From positions 1-11,029 of the forward strand of contig JAUZQS010000151.1 of NCBI GenBank assembly GCA_030950875.1: a stretch of 11,029 nucleotides of DNA, given 5' to 3'. Within the stretch, counting starts at the first letter, position 1; every line of letters starts with the position of its first letter. Both the position numbers and the translations under genes were made by a program. Below, one piece after another: positions 6,749-11,029 of this stretch. Source of the DNA: Mariprofundaceae bacterium (GTDB lineage: Bacteria; Pseudomonadota; Zetaproteobacteria; Mariprofundales; Mariprofundaceae). Under the pieces are notes generated by a model. It was not told the DNA's origin and did no database searches. It saw only the letters and a program-made list of their open reading frames with translations.

Positions 6749-8028
6749 AGGCTCATACTTTCCACATGTCCCGAATAAGGGAATAAATCCAAGGCTCGCA
6801 AAGCCTGCAAACAATAACCTTGTGCCTTCATCGCTTGTGCATCACGGCCACCCGAAACGACATCACAATGCACCAAGATAACTTTTTTTGGCAGTAAACG
6901 ATTCATCAAGTTACAAATCTTTTTCGCGCCCTTGCGTGGCGGATCAACAAGCAATATATCTGCCCCGACAAATGGCGATACATCAAAATGACCAAATAAA
7001 TCTGCCTGCTGATATATTGCGGGTATTTTCAAACGTTTAGCATTGGCATTGGCAACACGCACACTGCCATCATTCACTTCTGCCCCCAACACTTGCATAC
7101 CCGAAGCTGCCAAAGGTAACGATAAATTCCCCGCTCCCGAAAATAAGTCCACCACATATTTCGCGCCCTCGCTCCATGCCAAAACTTGTTCAATCATAAC
7201 GCGATTGCCATGCCCTTGCCCCTGTACAAAATCATCAGGCCCAATATAAACAGCTATATCTTCAGAACGTGTTGGGAGTTTGTCAGAGAATTGATGTACT
7301 GGCTTATTTAATGGTCTTAAACCCTGCTTATCACTACACCAATACTGCAGACTCATTCCTTGCCAGCTGATATCTGGCATCACCTCCATCATACACTTGC
7401 CTGTGTATTCCAAAACCACATGCATACCATCGGAGAGCTGCACGGCATATACTGATTCTGGCAGATCTATCGCACCACCTCTCAAGGCAAGCTGCAATGA
7501 CTTTCTTAACACATCCAACTCACTGGTAATAGCCATACATCGTTCTGCTTCGACAATATCATGGCTCTGATAGCCTCGAAAACCTAATATCACCTGTTTA
7601 TGCTGATTGCATCCAACATGCCAACGCAAACGTCGCCGATGTAGGCTTTCATCATCCATATCCATCTGTTGAATAGGTAGCCACTGACTATCTTTTGTCA
7701 TGACCTTAGAAAAAGCATCATAAACCCATTGCGACTTCACTGCTGCATGCTCATCTGCATGCAAGTATTGCAGAGCACAACCACCACAGTATGCTGCTAC
7801 TGAACATAGCGCATTCACACGTTTGCGTGATGGCTTTTCAATGCTTTCAAGCGATGCTCTTATGATACCTCGGCGTTTATGAGTAGCCGACAAAAGCAAC
7901 CTATCACCAGGAACCCCTTGACGAACCAAGTATGTTTTAGATAAAGCCTTTGATGAGGAAGCTTTCACCAAGGCATCTCCACCTGGCAATAAACATTCCA
8001 CCTCACCTGCTATGAATACATCTGACAT
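6736..8028 (-). CDS. rlmD: RlmD/RumA-like 23S rRNA (uracil-5-)-methyltransferase
   Basis: This SAM-dependent RNA m5U methyltransferase resembles RlmD (RumA), which methylates U1939 of 23S rRNA in E. coli. With the ATG at 8028 it has 430 residues, near the size of the E. coli enzyme. The N-terminal 60 residues fit a TRAM RNA-binding domain. Cys75, Cys81, Cys84 and Cys164 match the spacing of the 4Fe-4S ligands. The SAM-binding loop VDLFSGAGN is at 293-301 and DPPRKGA at 362-368. Cys388 is in the place of the catalytic nucleophile, and Glu423 in GHVESMSLW matches the catalytic base. Two motifs are divergent: the usual FxQxN is FVQGQ, and the usual SCNP around the nucleophile is HCDV. A TTG two codons earlier is a possible start but less likely; no strong ribosome-binding site is visible. 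The gene starts 10 bp after the kinase stop and overlaps the next gene by 13 bp. A paralogous specificity (RlmC or TrmA-like target) cannot be excluded. Confidence 0.85.
   Translation of the reverse strand: MSDVFIAGEVECLLPGGDALVKASSSKALSKTYLVRQGVPGDRLLLSATHKRRGIIRASLESIEKPSRKRVNALCSVAAYCGGCALQYLHADEHAAVKSQWVYDAFSKVMTKDSQWLPIQQMDMDDESLHRRRLRWHVGCNQHKQVILGFRGYQSHDIVEAERCMAITSELDVLRKSLQLALRGGAIDLPESVYAVQLSDGMHVVLEYTGKCMMEVMPDISWQGMSLQYWCSDKQGLRPLNKPVHQFSDKLPTRSEDIAVYIGPDDFVQGQGHGNRVMIEQVLAWSEGAKYVVDLFSGAGNLSLPLAASGMQVLGAEVNDGSVRVANANAKRLKIPAIYQQADLFGHFDVSPFVGADILLVDPPRKGAKKICNLMNRLLPKKVILVHCDVVSGGRDAQAMKAQGYCLQALRALDLFPYSGHVESMSLWTR
6758..6763 (-). promoter_or_regulatory. Ribosome-binding site of the second binding-lipoprotein gene
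   Basis: GGAAAG lies 9 bases before the ATG at 6748, inside the last codons of the upstream methyltransferase gene. It supports the short start, which places the lipobox 21 residues into the protein. Confidence 0.6.
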
Positions 8029-8038
8029 CGCCAAGAAA

Positions 8039-9868
8039 TTAGCGAATTAAATCTATAGGCCCAATGGTAATGGGTTCTGGCGAACGAAACCGTAAACGTG
8101 CACCTATTATTCTCGCAGGAAGCTTGGATTTAGGAATAGTTACTGCAATATCAATGTCATTACCTTCACGCGTGAACACCTCATGCCACCGATGCTTATC
8201 ATCCTGCACAGCTAATTTTATATAACCGCCTTTAAAATTAAGTTTGCCGATACTTGCCTTATGCAAAATAATTTTTCGTAGGCTTACAGATTTATCCAAA
8301 TACAAGCGTATTTGAGCTTTTTTATAAGCTGTGAAATACTTTTTGCCTCGGTAGGATTTCAGAGTTTCAAAATACAAATGCTGACCACCCTTAAATTCAT
8401 GCGGCTTAGAAATATCCACCTTACTACCATCAGAACGTGTTACTTTATAGCCAACAGTGTCAGTTACTAATCGTACAATATGCGTGGATTTAGTGGTTTT
8501 CTTAGGTTTAGAGACTTTCTTAACGGGCTTAACAACAGGGGGTTTTTGCTGTTTTTTTACCACCCGCACTTGCAGCACTTTTTTCTCTTTTACAACAGCA
8601 TTGCCCTGTTTTTTTACCACGGGTACTTGCAGCACTTTCTTCTCTTTTACTACAACATCTGATTTTATTTCAAGGTATTCTTCATGATTCTCGGAAGCAG
8701 ACTCTTGAAGGACAGGCTCGGATACTATGGCAGGTCGTTCCGCAACACGCATCACTGAAACAAGCACCCAACCGAGCAATATCAAAATCAACACGGCTCC
8801 ACCCCATGTCATGATGCCTTTCCATTTATGTGACATCTGCTTATCCCGACCTGATGCAAAAGCACCCTTGGTTGGAAACACAGAGCCTAACATCCCAAGT
8901 AATTTAGAGCATTTCAAGCCAATGTTTCTCACCGAAGCTTTTAATAACCCCTTAGCAATCGCAGCATTCGAATGTGAAGGAATATTGACAGAAGACTTAG
9001 ACAAGCCTGGAGCCATCACTTTGCTAGACAAATTCCTAGCAATAATATCAAGCTCCTGATGAACCAGTGCACAAGTTTCTGGGCGATCATCGGGACTTTT
9101 TGCTAACAGGCGTAAAATAAGATCTGAAATTTCTAGTGGTAGAGAGCGGTTCAATTCATGTGGTGAAACAGGAGACTCACGAACCTGTTTTTCCATAATC
9201 TCAAATTCACCACCACCCTGCGCCGATGCATCAAAGGGAAGTTTACCTGTCATCATTTGATAAAGCAGAATCCCGAAGGCATATAAATCGGTGCGTGCAT
9301 CAATGGGCTGGTTAAGGATTTGCTCTGGTGCCATATAACGAAATGAGCCGACTGTCGCTCCACTTTGCGTTAAATCATCATCACCTTTGGCAGGTTTTGC
9401 CAAACCAAAATCCATCAATTTTATATCGCCATTATCGGCTAACAATACATTGGCTGGTTTTAAATCACGATGTACAAGACCAATATGATGTGCTGCTTCC
9501 AAACCCAATAAAATTGCTTGAGCAATACGCACCAAATCTGTAATCGCATGCTTTTTCGCAGTCCGTAAATACTCTCTTAGGTTTTTACCATGCACCATCT
9601 CCATAATCAGAGCCATATGCTCAGCATCTTCATAAATGGATAATAGTGTTACAACATTCGGGTGCATCAACTGCGCATGCATACGAGCTTCACGGCGAAA
9701 ACGTTCTCTTAAATCCTCATTCTGTAACAAATGCGGATGTAAAACCTTAATGGCGACTTCACGATGCAACTTTTCATCGGTTGCACGATATACAATACCC
9801 ATACCACCGGACCCCAACTCAGAGTCCAATCTATACTGGCCTAAATGTGCCGTGCCACTTTTAATCAT
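8039..9868 (-). CDS. Membrane-anchored Hanks-type Ser/Thr protein kinase with an extracytoplasmic C-terminal domain
   Basis: The cytoplasmic kinase domain (about residues 12-275) is complete. It has the glycine loop GSGGMG (19-24), the ATP-anchoring Lys41 in VAIKVL, a likely helix-C Glu60, HRDLKPAN with catalytic Asp135, DFG at 153-155 and APE at 180-182, so it should be active on Ser/Thr. A juxtamembrane linker with many Ser and Lys (276-350) leads to one membrane helix at about 352-373. Outside is an acidic stretch, then a Lys/Val-rich stalk (405-460) containing two 19-residue repeats. A C-terminal beta-rich domain of about 140 residues follows, with patterns like IRLYLDKSVSLRKIIL and RIIGARLRFRSPEPITIG. 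This recalls the galactose-binding-like (F5/8-type) fold, but that is inference; PASTA repeats are absent. AAGG lies 7 bases before the ATG. The 84-bp gap upstream shows no clear promoter. It is followed closely by the RlmD-like and lipoprotein genes, as in one operon. No cognate phosphatase or FHA gene is in the window. Confidence 0.9.
   Translation of the reverse strand: MIKSGTAHLGQYRLDSELGSGGMGIVYRATDEKLHREVAIKVLHPHLLQNEDLRERFRREARMHAQLMHPNVVTLLSIYEDAEHMALIMEMVHGKNLREYLRTAKKHAITDLVRIAQAILLGLEAAHHIGLVHRDLKPANVLLADNGDIKLMDFGLAKPAKGDDDLTQSGATVGSFRYMAPEQILNQPIDARTDLYAFGILLYQMMTGKLPFDASAQGGGEFEIMEKQVRESPVSPHELNRSLPLEISDLILRLLAKSPDDRPETCALVHQELDIIARNLSSKVMAPGLSKSSVNIPSHSNAAIAKGLLKASVRNIGLKCSKLLGMLGSVFPTKGAFASGRDKQMSHKWKGIMTWGGAVLILILLGWVLVSVMRVAERPAIVSEPVLQESASENHEEYLEIKSDVVVKEKKVLQVPVVKKQGNAVVKEKKVLQVRVVKKQQKPPVVKPVKKVSKPKKTTKSTHIVRLVTDTVGYKVTRSDGSKVDISKPHEFKGGQHLYFETLKSYRGKKYFTAYKKAQIRLYLDKSVSLRKIILHKASIGKLNFKGGYIKLAVQDDKHRWHEVFTREGNDIDIAVTIPKSKLPARIIGARLRFRSPEPITIGPIDLIR
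8551..8654. repeat. 57-bp-period tandem repeat inside the kinase gene (stalk repeats)
   Basis: Two 47-bp copies, 8551-8597 and 8608-8654, start 57 bp apart and differ at only a few positions. They encode the protein repeat VVKEKKVLQV(P/R)VVKKQ at residues 406-420 and 425-439 of the kinase. Period is 19 codons, so gain or loss of a unit keeps the frame and changes stalk length. Confidence 0.85.
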
Positions 9869-9952
9869 GCGACAACCTTAGCAGATATCAGCAAGTTCAT
9901 ACAATCACTATAAAAAACATTAGGCCTGAAAACATAGTTAGTTTGGATAAGG

Positions 9953-11029
9953 TCATGTATCCAACCTTAGGTCACGCATACGATCCAAGCCTTTTAAGTA
10001 ATCTGGGCATACTTGCTTGCCCTTACCCTGTACTAATAACTTAAAGGTTTCACCCATTCCAAATGGCAATAGCATACGTTTGGCATGCGTCAACGCCTGC
10101 ACCGATTCAAGTGAACCTTCTTGTGCTAGTTCACTAATCGCTTGCTGTACCGTGGGGCTTTGTGCCAACCAGCCTCCTTGCGTCATAAAAGAACACGGTA
10201 ACAAACCACATTTTACGCCCAATTTTGCCAAATCTGTAAAATCAACATGTGCAGTAAGGTCACACAATCCAGGCTCAGATAGGATATCTTCAACCACTTG
10301 GTGTGCCTTGTGCCCCATCAGCGTACCTTCAATACGATTAGGGCGATAATATTCCTGCTGGCTATAACCATAATCCACACAAAAAACAAAACCGTTGGCG
10401 ATCAAACGCGATATATCCTGCTGCCATGCAGGCAATGCGGGATTATATTCACTGATGTAATCGTTCGGCCATGCCTCTATCAACATGGCATCGATACTTG
10501 GCTTATCTGTCATAGGTTTATGTGACTTAGCCCACAACAAAGCATTATCTGATAACTGAACACCTCGCTCATAAAAACACCGATCAGACCAAATAAAACT
10601 TCGTATTGGAAAGGCATCGGGCAATTCATTACACATCATAAGCACTGGCAAATCAGTTTTCACATCCGCAAGTTCAGCATACTGCTCAATATCAAAGCCC
10701 TTTTCAGAATAATGTGTCTTTTGTCTACCGCGCATCCATGCGCTGCGCTCCACCGCAATCACCGTTGGAAATGCAATATCTTGATGCTGAAGAAACCGTA
10801 AAACCTGTGTCAATAAACGTCCCGTACCACCACCTTGTTCCAATAGAACCCAATGATCGGGGCTACCCAACTGCTGCCATCCCCACAGCATCAAATCAGC
10901 AAAACCCATGGCCAACCAAGGCCCTAAATCAGCCCCTGTCACAAAATCACCCGCCTCGCCAAACACATGTTCTGATTCATAATAACCCAATTTTGGCTCA
11001 TACAAAGCAGCACGCATAAAATCCTCAAA
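9953..11029 (-). CDS. MidA/NDUFAF7-family (DUF185) SAM-dependent methyltransferase, 5' end outside window
   Basis: The frame is open to the right edge. The codons before the first Met in the window (11017) read FEDF, continuing the family's usual start (EDFMRAALYEPKLGYY), so that Met is internal and the gene begins beyond the window. Numbering from that Met, the family marks are GYY (11-13), GDFVTG (23-28), the SAM-binding LLEQGGGTG (58-66), CNELPDAFPIRSF (129-141), VDYGY (214-218), GTL (231-233) and TAHVDF (255-260). In mitochondria the NDUFAF7 homologue methylates an arginine of complex I; the bacterial role is poorly known, so the substrate here is not assigned. The 3' end is complete, ending in LRLDT. 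It lies 84 bp upstream of the kinase gene on the same strand and may or may not share its transcript; no terminator hairpin is evident in the gap. Confidence 0.88.
   Translation of the reverse strand, partial: FEDFMRAALYEPKLGYYESEHVFGEAGDFVTGADLGPWLAMGFADLMLWGWQQLGSPDHWVLLEQGGGTGRLLTQVLRFLQHQDIAFPTVIAVERSAWMRGRQKTHYSEKGFDIEQYAELADVKTDLPVLMMCNELPDAFPIRSFIWSDRCFYERGVQLSDNALLWAKSHKPMTDKPSIDAMLIEAWPNDYISEYNPALPAWQQDISRLIANGFVFCVDYGYSQQEYYRPNRIEGTLMGHKAHQVVEDILSEPGLCDLTAHVDFTDLAKLGVKCGLLPCSFMTQGGWLAQSPTVQQAISELAQEGSLESVQALTHAKRMLLPFGMGETFKLLVQGKGKQVCPDYLKGLDRMRDLRLDT

Noticed and set aside
6749..6814. Longer N-terminus for the second binding lipoprotein, starting at 6814
   Set aside because: The extra 22 residues overlap the conserved C-terminus of the methyltransferase, push the signal peptide inward, and lack a ribosome-binding site as good as the one before 6748.
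8457..8687. Phe/Thr/Cys-rich + strand reading frame with internal repeats
   Set aside because: It is the antisense of the Lys/Val repeat stalk of the kinase; its composition and repeats are fully explained by that gene.
9869..9952. Promoter or terminator between the MidA-family gene and the kinase gene
   Set aside because: The 84-bp gap is AT-rich but shows no stem with a T-run and no well-spaced promoter boxes; nothing can be supported.

Overview
The window looks like an ordinary stretch of chromosome from a Gram-negative bacterium with AT-leaning DNA. The evidence is three lipoproteins with lipoboxes, an outer-membrane OprB-type porin, a periplasmic MltD-type lytic transglycosylase, a 4Fe-4S rRNA methyltransferase of the RlmD/RumA type and a MidA-family methyltransferase. 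A proteobacterium is most likely; the sequence alone does not settle the lineage. There is no rRNA, tRNA, CRISPR array, transposase or phage gene.

Layout. Positions 1-47 hold the end of a repeat element. On the + strand follow a MltD-like lytic transglycosylase (76-1359) and an oligopeptide-type substrate-binding lipoprotein (about 1338-3173). Between them, and overlapping the 5' end of the second gene, lies a complete 163-bp near-palindromic element (1374-1536) with perfect 18-bp terminal inverted repeats; the repeat at 1-47 is another copy of it. The remaining genes are on the - strand and converge on the first two. Read in the direction of transcription they are: the 3' 358 codons of a MidA-family methyltransferase (entering at the right edge), a membrane-anchored Hanks-type Ser/Thr kinase, an RlmD-like 23S rRNA methyltransferase, a second substrate-binding lipoprotein, a small secreted protein of unknown function with its own terminator, and an OprB-type porin.

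How the genes fit together. Kinase, RlmD-like enzyme and second lipoprotein are spaced like one operon: about 10 bp between the first two, then a 13-bp overlap. The two substrate-binding lipoproteins belong to the same family (SBP_bac_5) but sit in separate units, and no permease or ATPase gene is visible for either. The cell-envelope theme is strong (wall hydrolase, porin, two lipoproteins, a secreted protein, a kinase with an outer domain), but no single pathway is evident.

The most unusual parts are non-coding or junctional. The 163-bp element appears to supply the start region and part of the signal peptide of the first binding lipoprotein. A second structured 99-bp inverted repeat (5135-5233) overlaps the stop codon of the other one. 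I saw no clear novel defence or mobile system.
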